NCBI GenBank assembly: GCA_946885745.1
Contig: CAMPGV010000035.1
Location: 1-7,712, forward strand
Direction of reading: 5' to 3'
Source: an uncultured Candidatus Saccharibacteria bacterium
Lineage (GTDB): Bacteria; Patescibacteria; Saccharimonadia; Saccharimonadales; JAEWBQ01
DNA: 7,712 nt
In this document: piece by piece, positions 1 through 6,578 of the stretch
How positions within the stretch are numbered: position 1 is the stretch's first letter
How the letters are laid out: each line of letters starts with the position of its first letter
The notes under the pieces: model-generated
What the model was told of the DNA's origin: nothing
The model's database searches: none
The model's input: the letters and a program-made list of their open reading frames with translations, nothing else
Program-made: the position numbers and the translations under genes

Positions 1-2
1 AA

Positions 3-98
3 CTCCTGATCTATGAATACTCTTACAGTACCACCCTAAAACCCCTGTTGGATGTGAGCATGATCACATATGGATCACGGCTTCTGTCACTCATTTAA
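3..98 (+). CDS. possible C-terminal tail of an upstream gene (partial, doubtful)
   Basis: This frame is open from the left edge of the window to a TAA at 96-98 and encodes 31 residues rich in Leu, Ile, Ser and Tyr, ending SRLLSLI. It might be the end of a gene that starts before the window. No family is recognisable. A stop-free run of this length arises by chance fairly often, and the other two forward frames close within 15 bases. I list it only because nothing else explains the start of the window. Confidence 0.22.
   Translation, partial: LLIYEYSYSTTLKPLLDVSMITYGSRLLSLI
62..78. repeat. GATCAC direct repeat, possible operator
   Basis: GATCAC occurs at 62-67 and again at 73-78, exactly 11 bp apart, about one helical turn. 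The same stretch is an imperfect inverted repeat (TGATC at 61-65, GATCA at 73-77) around CATATG. It lies 78-94 bp before the first start codon of the polysaccharide operon, so it could be a regulator-binding site. It overlaps the possible upstream coding tail and has no known cognate regulator. Confidence 0.25.
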
Positions 99-112
99 TT
101 TTCAGCAAACTT

Positions 113-118
113 TATCAT
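113..118 (+). promoter_or_regulatory. candidate -10 element for the polysaccharide operon
   Basis: TATCAT matches the TATAAT consensus at five of six bases and lies 37 nt before the first ATG, which suits a short leader carrying the Shine-Dalgarno at 144-151. I find no convincing -35 box 16-18 bp upstream. A weaker alternative -10 is TATAGG at 125-130. All downstream genes to 5219 are close enough to share one transcript, so a promoter is expected here, but its exact position is uncertain. Confidence 0.28.
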
Positions 119-143
119 TAAGGTTATAGGGTTATTGCGCGCG

Positions 144-151
144 AGGGGAGG
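144..151 (+). promoter_or_regulatory. Shine-Dalgarno that decides the start of the 66-residue membrane protein
   Basis: The purine run AGGGGAGG ends 4 nt before the ATG at 156. It would lie inside the coding region if the in-frame TTG at 135 were used instead, so it supports the ATG at 156. Confidence 0.7.
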
Positions 152-155
152 TCAC

Positions 156-356
156 ATGATAATACAACTACTAGCAAGCACTGCCGACATCAACTACTTC
201 ACCGGCTTCGAGTCGATGCGCATACAGAATCTTTTACTCTTCTTATCGATCTTAAGCCTCGTCGTATGGGCGCTTGTCATACTAAGCATAGTCATACGAT
301 TTAGTGCGAAGATAATGTTAATTTATCGCACACGGAATCGAAGCAACGGGCAATAA
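156..356 (+). CDS. small single-pass membrane protein, first gene of the polysaccharide operon
   Basis: This is a 66-residue protein with no family I can name. It has a short, mildly polar N-terminus, one strongly hydrophobic helix at about residues 25-47, and a basic C-terminal tail (RTRNRSNGQ at 58-66), so the positive-inside rule predicts the tail in the cytoplasm. The ATG at 156 is chosen for its good Shine-Dalgarno. The stop is 2 nt before the synthase ATG, so the two are probably co-translated. Poly-GlcNAc synthases often need a small membrane partner (PgaD, IcaD), and position and size suggest an analogous role. However, those partners are longer and have two membrane helices, so homology is not shown. 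It could also be an unrelated anchor or regulatory peptide. Confidence 0.72.
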   Translation: MIIQLLASTADINYFTGFESMRIQNLLLFLSILSLVVWALVILSIVIRFSAKIMLIYRTRNRSNGQ

Positions 357-358
357 GC

Positions 359-1660
359 ATGGATATTAATACGCTTCTTTACTACATATTCAGTATCACA
401 AGCATTTCGTACATCATACATCTTGGCTATTATCTAATTTGCGCTTCATTTTATGACGTATGGCAGTTCCGGCGTACGCATCATAGCCAAAAAAGCGGAG
501 ATGCAGTGTATGCACCCACTGTCACAGTATTGATTCCTGCCCACAACGAAGAGAAAGTGATCATGCGTTGTCTTGATTCAATTGCCGCCAGCACGTACCC
601 CGACATAAAGGTCATTGCCGTTGATGATGCGTCTAGTGATACGACTGCGCAGCTTCTGCGCCAGTATGCACGAAGACACCCTAAAATGAATTTGCGTATC
701 ATCCGGAAACGCATCAACGTTGGCAAAGGCGCAGCTCTCAATTATGCACTCAAAAAATACGTCAGAACCGACTTGGTTATGACACTCGACGCAGATTCAA
801 TCCTCTCGCCGATCGCCATAGAAAGAGCCGTCAGCTACTTTAAAAATTCAGAAGTGGCTGGCGTTGCAGCGAATGTCCAAATCATCAATGAGCATACAAC
901 CCTTAGCTTGTTGCAGAAATTTGAGCATATGCTGGGGTATCGCACTAAGAAGGCCTATTCACTGACAAACTGCGAGTACGTCGTAGGCGGCGTCGCCTCT
1001 ACCTACAGAATGAGCGCTATGCGAGCTGTAAAGTTTTACGACACTGACACCCTCACTGAAGATATCAGCGTCAGTATGAAAATTATCGCCAAGGGCAATC
1101 GTGCCCATCGGATTTTATACGGATCAGATGTCGTTGCCATGACTGAAGCGGTCGGCAATCTCGGTGCGTTATTTCGTCAAAGATTCCGCTGGAAATACGG
1201 CAGTTTACAAAATCTTTTCAAGCATCGCCATCTGATAGGGAGCGCTCATCCCGACTTTACCGCAATGTTAACGCTCTATCGGATTCCTACCTCCATTATC
1301 TCTGAGCTTATTTTACTGCTGCTTCCATTGTCATGGGCGTATGTCATCTATCTGGTCGTTGCACACGGGGGACTGCCGTTAGTTTTCGGAGCCTACCTAA
1401 CGGTCACGATCTGCATGTTTCTCACGCTATGGCATGATGAGCACCTTACGCGCAAAGAACAGCTCTACCTATCCCTCTACTTGCCAGTTATCTATCTCAT
1501 ATTCTTCATTATGGATATCGTTCAGGTTGCCGCTGTCATCAGGTGTTGTGCCCGCCTACCGCAACTGGCTAAACACAAAGATATAGGATCGACATGGATT
1601 TCGCCCCCACGCATCGGCAGCCAAGTAGCGCTTACGACTATAGAGGGCAAGCGATCATGA
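359..1660 (+). CDS. processive family 2 glycosyltransferase, PgaC/IcaA/NodC-like poly-N-acetylhexosamine synthase
   Basis: This 433-residue membrane protein probably polymerises UDP-linked sugars, most likely UDP-GlcNAc, at the cytoplasmic face and passes the chain through the membrane. It has an N-terminal hydrophobic segment (about 5-30), a GT-A domain (about 53-290) and roughly four C-terminal hydrophobic segments (about 310-395). The processive GT2 signature is complete: VDD with D89/D90, DAD at 144-146, TED at 233-235 with D235 as likely base, and QRFRW at 274-278. The tail motif WISPPR (413-418) resembles the WxxPxR end of PgaC-type synthases. The start is 2 nt after the previous stop and has no strong Shine-Dalgarno, so it is probably translationally coupled. 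The stop TGA overlaps the next start as ATGA. Two downstream deacetylases favour a PNAG or chitin-like product; hyaluronan or cellulose-type activity cannot be excluded from sequence alone. Confidence 0.9.
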   Translation: MDINTLLYYIFSITSISYIIHLGYYLICASFYDVWQFRRTHHSQKSGDAVYAPTVTVLIPAHNEEKVIMRCLDSIAASTYPDIKVIAVDDASSDTTAQLLRQYARRHPKMNLRIIRKRINVGKGAALNYALKKYVRTDLVMTLDADSILSPIAIERAVSYFKNSEVAGVAANVQIINEHTTLSLLQKFEHMLGYRTKKAYSLTNCEYVVGGVASTYRMSAMRAVKFYDTDTLTEDISVSMKIIAKGNRAHRILYGSDVVAMTEAVGNLGALFRQRFRWKYGSLQNLFKHRHLIGSAHPDFTAMLTLYRIPTSIISELILLLLPLSWAYVIYLVVAHGGLPLVFGAYLTVTICMFLTLWHDEHLTRKEQLYLSLYLPVIYLIFFIMDIVQVAAVIRCCARLPQLAKHKDIGSTWISPPRIGSQVALTTIEGKRS

Positions 1661-3387
1661 GTACATTTCGACGCATACTACTGAATCCTTTTGTGCTGAT
1701 CATACCTGTCGCGTGCGCACTTAGCGTACTCTACTACTTTTACACTCCAAGCCTGTCGGCCGGCGTTACATCAACGCATAATATTCTTCCAAACAGCGAC
1801 TTTAGTAGTCGAAGCCCTGATGGATTTCCAACCGGATGGCAGCTATCTCCCCGTGTATCCGGAGTGGCCTATACGACGCCGCCAGGCTACAGTAGTCAAT
1901 CCTCCCTGCGCATCGAGAGCACTTCGCCCAGTAGCAAGAGGAGTACGACAGTCGCAAGCCCCGAAGCGAGCGTCCAGGGTGGCCATACGTATTTCTATAA
2001 AAGCTATTATAAATCGTCTGTGCCGTTTGATCTCATCCTGCAAAAGACTGATACTTCGGGCATAGCAACGCGCATGATCGTTAGGCGCTACCCGGCAAGC
2101 CAAGAATGGACGACCGCATCATCGGCAGTGACCACAGACCCCTCGTCTCAATCAGTTCGCTTTCTCTACAACCTACCAAGCACCGGTAGTCTACACCTAA
2201 GCGACACATATCTACAGGCCGATCCGCAAGACATCACCTTACCAAAGGAGCCGAGCTTAGCACAAAACAGCATACCCGAATTACAACCAGGCCAACCTGA
2301 GCCCGAATCGCCAGCTGGCTGGAATGCGTTTCACAGCGGCACAAATAGCGCTAAATTCGAAAGCCTACAGCAAGCAAATCACACTCCCTACCTTCGCACG
2401 GAGCTATCCGAATACAAAGACGGGGAAGCAAAATGGCAGCATCGCCCAATCCCAACATCCCCGGGAGACTATTCGCAGTTTAGTGTTGCATATCGAGGGG
2501 AGGGTACGGTAGAGCTCGTGGCCGAGTATCTACTCTCAACAGGCGAGAGGCAATTCGTCACACTATCAAACCTACTGCCGACAGCTAGTTGGTTGAGCTA
2601 CCAGACGTATATGACAACGCCGCCTAATGCGGCATCTGTGACTGTAAGTGTCGTACTTAAAAGTAATGGGGCAGTGGAAACGAAAGACTATTCGTTACGT
2701 AAAGTCACCCAAAATGGCGCACGCGCATGGCAACGTCCACTTCTGTCGTACGCGTTTGATGATGGATGGTTATCGGCATACAATAACAGCATCGCTCGCC
2801 TCAATCGAGCCGGCCAAAAAGGCACCTTCTATATTAATCCATCGAGTATCGACACCCCTGGCTTCATGACAACAGCAAATGTCGCGGCGCTCAACACCCA
2901 GGGTCATGAACTTGCCTCACACAGCTATGAGCACATCGATCTCACTCGCCTCGCTAATACCGAAATTAATCACCAGCTACAACATGCCAACGATTACTTC
3001 AGACAGGTTTTTGGCATGCAGTCCGTCAACTTTGCAACCCCTCTTGGCAACGATGACGCGCAACTGCAATTTTATGCACGCAAGTATTATACGTCTATGC
3101 GCGGCACCCAGGATGGTATCAACACCAAACAATCCTTCGACCCTTATAATATACAGGTCCTGTATGTCGGCAAGGATTTATCATTGTCACGGCTGAAAGA
3201 AACCATTGCTCAAACTCAGGCTGCACACGGCTGGCTCATCCTGGTATATCATCGCATTGACGAAGCGACCGCAGACAAGACATCCATCACGCCCGACCAG
3301 TTTAATTCCCATATAGACACCATTGAAGCTAGCGATATCACTGTCATGACCGTCAATAAAGCACTGCGAGAGATCAAGCAGCAATAA
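1657..3387 (+). CDS. membrane-anchored polysaccharide deacetylase with N-terminal carbohydrate-binding-like domains
   Basis: This 576-residue extracytoplasmic enzyme probably removes acetyl groups from the glycan made by the synthase. A short basic stretch and a hydrophobic helix (about 10-30) act as signal anchor. Two beta-rich, CBM4/9-like regions follow (about 42-188, opening NILPNSDF, and 221-350), joined by a Pro-rich linker (190-220). The C-terminal NodB/CE4 domain (about 360-572) has motif 1 AFDDGW (D368 base, D369 metal), motif 2 HSYEH (H422, H426 metal), motif 3 FATPLG (459-464) and a late LVYHRID with H532. The Asp-His-His metal site is intact. Motif 3 lacks the Arg of classical RxPxG, as in many IcaB/PgaB-type enzymes. 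ATG 1657 is preferred to the in-frame ATG 1594 because it gives an ATGA overlap with the synthase stop and has AGAGGG at 1642-1647. Substrate is inferred from the operon. Confidence 0.85.
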   Translation: MSTFRRILLNPFVLIIPVACALSVLYYFYTPSLSAGVTSTHNILPNSDFSSRSPDGFPTGWQLSPRVSGVAYTTPPGYSSQSSLRIESTSPSSKRSTTVASPEASVQGGHTYFYKSYYKSSVPFDLILQKTDTSGIATRMIVRRYPASQEWTTASSAVTTDPSSQSVRFLYNLPSTGSLHLSDTYLQADPQDITLPKEPSLAQNSIPELQPGQPEPESPAGWNAFHSGTNSAKFESLQQANHTPYLRTELSEYKDGEAKWQHRPIPTSPGDYSQFSVAYRGEGTVELVAEYLLSTGERQFVTLSNLLPTASWLSYQTYMTTPPNAASVTVSVVLKSNGAVETKDYSLRKVTQNGARAWQRPLLSYAFDDGWLSAYNNSIARLNRAGQKGTFYINPSSIDTPGFMTTANVAALNTQGHELASHSYEHIDLTRLANTEINHQLQHANDYFRQVFGMQSVNFATPLGNDDAQLQFYARKYYTSMRGTQDGINTKQSFDPYNIQVLYVGKDLSLSRLKETIAQTQAAHGWLILVYHRIDEATADKTSITPDQFNSHIDTIEASDITVMTVNKALREIKQQ

Positions 3388-3394
3388 GGAGGAG
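3386..3394 (+). promoter_or_regulatory. strong Shine-Dalgarno of the second deacetylase
   Basis: AAGGAGGAG starts within the stop codon of the first deacetylase, and its GGAGG core ends 6 nt before the ATG at 3399. It is the best ribosome-binding site in the window. It suggests strong independent initiation of the last operon gene on the shared transcript, in contrast to the pilin genes that follow. Confidence 0.85.
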
Positions 3395-3398
3395 TTTC

Positions 3399-5219
3399 AT
3401 GAATACGATCTATCAGTCTCTCGGTACCATTGAGAGAATAAAAAGTGCCATACGCAGCCCCATACTGACATATATTGCACTCGCTGTTATCACGGTGACA
3501 GGAGCTGTATTCCTTATACGGCAAAGCTCCATTATTAGCGCCCTCGCCAGTAATCCTGCACCGGCAGCAAGGATCTCATTTACTTTTGACGATGGCTTTG
3601 CGAGCGTGGCCACACAGGCTCAACCGACCCTCGCAAAATACGGAATCACTGGTACGAGCTACGTCACAACCAAGTGTGTCGGCATGACAACCGTACCAAA
3701 CACTTGTCGCGCAGATACGGGCCGAAGATATATGACCTGGACCCAAATTAAACAAGTTCAAGCCGCCGGCTGGGAAATTGGGTCTCATACACAGACCCAC
3801 CCTTACCTTGCTAGCAGTGATGCATCTGACGGGCAGCCAAATGTCTTAACGCCAGCACAGGTTGCCGCTGAGCTTGCCGGAAGTAAAGCAGACTTGGCCG
3901 CTCAAGGAATTACGGCAACCGCATTTGCTTCACCTTACGGTGACTACTCAAATGCCACCCTTGCACAGATTGCTCAATACTATACCTCACACCGTGGTTT
4001 TGCTGATCAAAATGCTAATTTATGGCCATACAATGACTATCTACTCAACAATATACCCGTCCAAGTTGGCGTATCGGCAGCGCAGGTGAAAGCCAAGATC
4101 GATGCGGCAATCGCAAATAAAGAATGGTTGATTCTGACCTTCCACGATATCGCGGTCAATCCAAGTAGAGATCCAGAAGACTACCAATACAGCACCGCCA
4201 ATCTTGATCAAATCGCTGCGTACGTTAAGACAAAGCAGAATGCGGGACTTGTAACGCCAGTAAATGTAAGCAAAGGGCTCGTGACGACCGATACAAACCT
4301 TCTACAGGACAGTAGCTTTGATGCTGGCCTTTCTAGCGGTTGGGCAACCGACAAGCCAACTGCTATCGTCGCCGATAATGCCAGCAACGGAAACATACCA
4401 AGTCCAGCGAGTTCAATAAAACTGACAGCTTCTACAAGTAACGGTCATCTATTTTCGCCAACAATTGCAGTCGACTCCAACACCACGTACATGCTCAAGA
4501 ATTACCTCAAAGTAACCGGCATTACTAACTCTGTTGTCGGATTCTATATTGATGAATATGACGGTGCTGGCAACTGGCTGACAGGGCAGTATAAGAACGG
4601 GGAATCAGCTCCATTTGTAGAGAGCTATAACTTCACCTACAAACCCTCTTCATCGGCTGTAAAAAGTGCCCGACTCCAGGTGATTGTTCCAGCAAATTCT
4701 GGAGTAACTGCCTACATAGACAACCCTCAATGGTTTGCGCTAAGCACCTCGACTCCACCAGTACAAACGAATCTTGTCGCCAACGGAAACTTTGACGCGG
4801 GTATCAGTGGCGGATGGATAACCGATGACGCGACCCGCATAATTGCAGACTCGGCTAATCATGGCAGCCCGTCAAACGCAGTGCATTCAGTTGCAATTAC
4901 CTCAGGAACGCAAAACGGCCACTTATTCTCACCGAAAGTGACAGTTGACCCGGCTAAGACATACAGTCTCATCAGCTACTTAAATCTCTCACAAATCACT
5001 AGCGGTGAAGTTGGCTTTTATATCGACGAGTACGACGCTGCCGGAACCTGGATCTCCGGACAATACAAGACAGGGATTCGAGGGGTGAGCACTGGTGACA
5101 TCAACTTACAGTACAAGCCTACATCAACAAATGTAAAGACAGCCAGCCTGCAGGTTATAGTGACGGCTAACAGCGCCATTAGCGCCTACTACGATGACGT
5201 TCGATGGTACCAGCAATAA
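3399..5219 (+). CDS. membrane-anchored polysaccharide deacetylase with two C-terminal carbohydrate-binding-like repeats
   Basis: This 606-residue protein has a cytoplasmic N-terminus, one hydrophobic anchor (about 22-40) and an extracellular CE4 domain directly after it (about 57-292). Catalytic motifs are canonical: FTFDDG (D64 base, D65 metal), HTQTH (H130, H134 metal), FASPYGD (176-182) and LTFHD with H249. C93 and C103 flank a short loop that could be closed by a disulfide. Two beta-rich modules follow, at about 299-446 and 457-604. They align with each other over their whole length and share FYIDEYD and the SNGHLFSP/QNGHLFSP stretch, so they arose by tandem duplication. They resemble CBM4/9-type binding modules. 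Its ATG is 11 nt after the previous stop. It probably works on the same glycan as its neighbour, but peptidoglycan or chitin deacetylation is possible. No terminator hairpin is evident after the stop. Confidence 0.88.
   Translation: MNTIYQSLGTIERIKSAIRSPILTYIALAVITVTGAVFLIRQSSIISALASNPAPAARISFTFDDGFASVATQAQPTLAKYGITGTSYVTTKCVGMTTVPNTCRADTGRRYMTWTQIKQVQAAGWEIGSHTQTHPYLASSDASDGQPNVLTPAQVAAELAGSKADLAAQGITATAFASPYGDYSNATLAQIAQYYTSHRGFADQNANLWPYNDYLLNNIPVQVGVSAAQVKAKIDAAIANKEWLILTFHDIAVNPSRDPEDYQYSTANLDQIAAYVKTKQNAGLVTPVNVSKGLVTTDTNLLQDSSFDAGLSSGWATDKPTAIVADNASNGNIPSPASSIKLTASTSNGHLFSPTIAVDSNTTYMLKNYLKVTGITNSVVGFYIDEYDGAGNWLTGQYKNGESAPFVESYNFTYKPSSSAVKSARLQVIVPANSGVTAYIDNPQWFALSTSTPPVQTNLVANGNFDAGISGGWITDDATRIIADSANHGSPSNAVHSVAITSGTQNGHLFSPKVTVDPAKTYSLISYLNLSQITSGEVGFYIDEYDAAGTWISGQYKTGIRGVSTGDINLQYKPTSTNVKTASLQVIVTANSAISAYYDDVRWYQQ
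4296..5216 (+). repeat. tandem duplication of a carbohydrate-binding-like module
   Basis: Two protein-level repeats of about 147 residues lie at 4296-4736 and 4770-5216. Both open with NL and a short spacer to FDAG, then G-W, and both carry VGFYIDEYD followed by AG-W and GQYK, and later LQVIV-ANS. The period is about 158 codons with a short Ser/Thr/Pro linker between copies. Many substitutions separate them, so the duplication is not recent. Confidence 0.85.
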
Positions 5220-5240
5220 TCAGTTGGTAGTTTACAAATT

Positions 5241-5269
5241 TTGATCCAATTACGCTTGTGCTATATACT
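5241..5269 (+). promoter_or_regulatory. promoter of the first pilin gene
   Basis: The -35 TTGATC (5241-5246) and -10 TATACT (5264-5269) are separated by exactly 17 bp. Initiation is expected at about 5275-5277, only 4-6 nt before the ATG at 5281. The sequence between the -10 and the ATG has no purine-rich Shine-Dalgarno. The transcript is therefore predicted to be leaderless or nearly so. Confidence 0.62.
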
Positions 5270-5280
5270 TTACATTAACT

Positions 5281-5856
5281 ATGTGGGCAAAAAACAAGCA
5301 AAGCGGCTTTACGATTGTTGAACTCTTGATTGTAATCGTAGTAATCGCCATCCTTGCGGCTATTACTGTCGTCGCATATAACGGTATTCAGCAAAGAGCC
5401 AACAACAATAAGACCACTCAAGCGCTTTCTAGCTGGATTAAAGCACTCACGCTCTATAAAGCCGACAACGGACGCTGGCCTGCCGGATGGGTATGTTTGG
5501 GCGAGGGCTATTCCTATGGCGTTTCCGGAACCGACACAAGCGGTACCGCCCAATGCCGCCAAACTGGCACAGTAGGTTACCTCGAGACCACTGCGTTTAA
5601 CAACTCAATGAGGCCATATATCAATAGTTTTCCAACTCCAGCATTCATTACTGCGCGACAAGACGACTCCAACTGGAGACGAGGATTAATGTACGCATAC
5701 GGCGGTGGCGACGGCACGGTTGTATATATTGAAGCAGCCATGGCAGGGCAACTTAGCGAATGCCCGGTCGTGAGCGGTATTAATGCAACGAGTCGAGCAA
5801 TCTGGGGTCAAAACACCTACTGCAATTACTACATTGGTCGCACAACTGACACATAA
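5281..5856 (+). CDS. type IV pilin-like protein with class III-type leader (pilin 1)
   Basis: This is a 191-residue prepilin or pseudopilin. The 9-residue leader MWAKNKQSG is followed by the processing site G9|F10, with the conserved Glu at position 5 of the mature protein (E14). A hydrophobic helix runs to about residue 34 and continues to the conserved end at residue 40. Prepilin peptidase would cleave after G9 and methylate F10. The head is variable, with C72, C92, C161 and C181 possibly forming two disulfides; C72 lies in a CLGxGY motif shared with pilin 2. This is the only Met before the processing site, so the start is secure despite the missing Shine-Dalgarno. It has its own promoter after the polysaccharide operon. 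No pilus assembly ATPase or prepilin peptidase is in the window, so it could be a major pilin, minor pilin or secretion pseudopilin. Confidence 0.88.
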   Translation: MWAKNKQSGFTIVELLIVIVVIAILAAITVVAYNGIQQRANNNKTTQALSSWIKALTLYKADNGRWPAGWVCLGEGYSYGVSGTDTSGTAQCRQTGTVGYLETTAFNNSMRPYINSFPTPAFITARQDDSNWRRGLMYAYGGGDGTVVYIEAAMAGQLSECPVVSGINATSRAIWGQNTYCNYYIGRTTDT

Positions 5857-5883
5857 CCGCTTCATTCCGGTTACGCCATATGG

Positions 5884-5889
5884 TACAGT
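5884..5889 (+). promoter_or_regulatory. weak candidate -10 for the second pilin gene
   Basis: TACAGT matches TATAAT at four of six bases and lies 9 nt before the ATG at 5899, so it would again give an almost leaderless mRNA. TTCATT at 5861-5866 is a poor -35 with a 17-bp spacer. Read-through from pilin 1 across the 42-nt gap is the main alternative. Confidence 0.25.
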
Positions 5890-5898
5890 TGAAATAAT

Positions 5899-6531
5899 AT
5901 GTGGGCAAAAAATAAACAACGCGGCTTTACAATTGTTGAGCTACTGATCGTGATAGTCGTGATTGCCATTCTTGCAGCCATTACTGTCGTCGCTTACAAC
6001 GGCATCCAGCAGCGTGCCGACAATACAAAGCGCGTCGCCGCGGCAAGGGAATGGTACAAGCGCATTCAAACATACATTGCCATGAACGGAACCTACCCTC
6101 CGGGCGCACTCAATAATCATGCCTGTCTTGGCACGGGCTATCCAACGGACCTCGACGTCAACCCTGACGAAGACTGCTTGGGCACAGGCAACGTTAAGCA
6201 TCCTAATGCAGCCCTCAACAACGCATTGGCAACTCTGGGTCCGCACCCCGTCTTCCCCCCAGAAAAGCTCGTTACTACGGCAGGCATAGGCACGACCGCA
6301 GGCATCAGTCTGCGCTCCGTCGATGCTCTTGACCCTGGGACACCAAATGAAAAGTTAATCTATCCTTTTCTTTATTACTGGCTAAAAGGCTCTAACCAAG
6401 ATTGTGTACTTCGTCCCGTGGCGACATCCGTCACTGGGGGCTATACATCCGGCACCGGAATTAGCACCGTTGCAAACGAAGGCGGCCATACGCGCTGCAT
6501 GATCCTTTTGCCCGATCCGGCATCCCTATAG
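5899..6531 (+). CDS. type IV pilin-like protein with class III-type leader (pilin 2)
   Basis: This is a 210-residue paralogue of pilin 1. The first 40 residues differ only at position 8 (R for S), including the processing site G9|F10, E14 and the whole hydrophobic helix. The head is almost unrelated in sequence but again has four cysteines (C76, C93, C169, C200), with C76 in the shared CLGxGY motif, so the disulfide scaffold may be conserved while the surface is not. The ATG is fixed by the short leader; no Shine-Dalgarno precedes it. The gene lies 42 nt after pilin 1 and converges on the lytic transglycosylase. A role as alternative or minor pilin with a different binding face is plausible but inferred. 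Confidence 0.88.
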   Translation: MWAKNKQRGFTIVELLIVIVVIAILAAITVVAYNGIQQRADNTKRVAAAREWYKRIQTYIAMNGTYPPGALNNHACLGTGYPTDLDVNPDEDCLGTGNVKHPNAALNNALATLGPHPVFPPEKLVTTAGIGTTAGISLRSVDALDPGTPNEKLIYPFLYYWLKGSNQDCVLRPVATSVTGGYTSGTGISTVANEGGHTRCMILLPDPASL

Positions 6532-6549
6532 AAATCTTTCTAATCACGT

Positions 6550-6576
6550 GAATCGCCACGGCTCATTAGACGATTC
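6550..6576. terminator. weak inverted repeat between convergent genes
   Basis: GAATCG (6550-6555) and CGATTC (6571-6576) form a 6-bp stem with a 15-nt loop in the 47-bp gap between the pilin 2 stop and the transglycosylase stop. Neither side has a clear T-tract. A terminator is expected between convergent genes, but this one is only a weak candidate. Confidence 0.2.
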
Positions 6577-6578
6577 TA

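Noticed and set aside
135..155. TTG start for the small membrane protein, seven residues upstream of the ATG
   Set aside because: The Shine-Dalgarno AGGGGAGG at 144-151 lies within this extension and is ideally placed for the ATG at 156.
1594..1656. Upstream ATG extending the first deacetylase by 21 residues into the glycosyltransferase
   Set aside because: The extension is polar with no signal character, whereas ATG 1657 gives a classic ATGA overlap, a purine-rich site upstream and a normal signal anchor.
1658..1660. Recoding of UGA as glycine, as in some CPR lineages
   Set aside because: TGA at the end of the glycosyltransferase falls exactly at the expected end after the WISPPR tail and forms the coupled ATGA junction, so it works as a stop.
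5854..5873. TAACCG/CGGTTA hairpin after pilin 1 as a terminator
   Set aside because: The stem is only 6 bp with an 8-nt loop and no following T-run, and it includes the stop codon. It is too weak to call.
5275..6246. Open frames on the minus strand across both pilin genes
   Set aside because: They are antisense shadows of strongly recognisable pilins. Their proteins have no coherent domains or signals, and they occur in both genes because the underlying sequence is duplicated.
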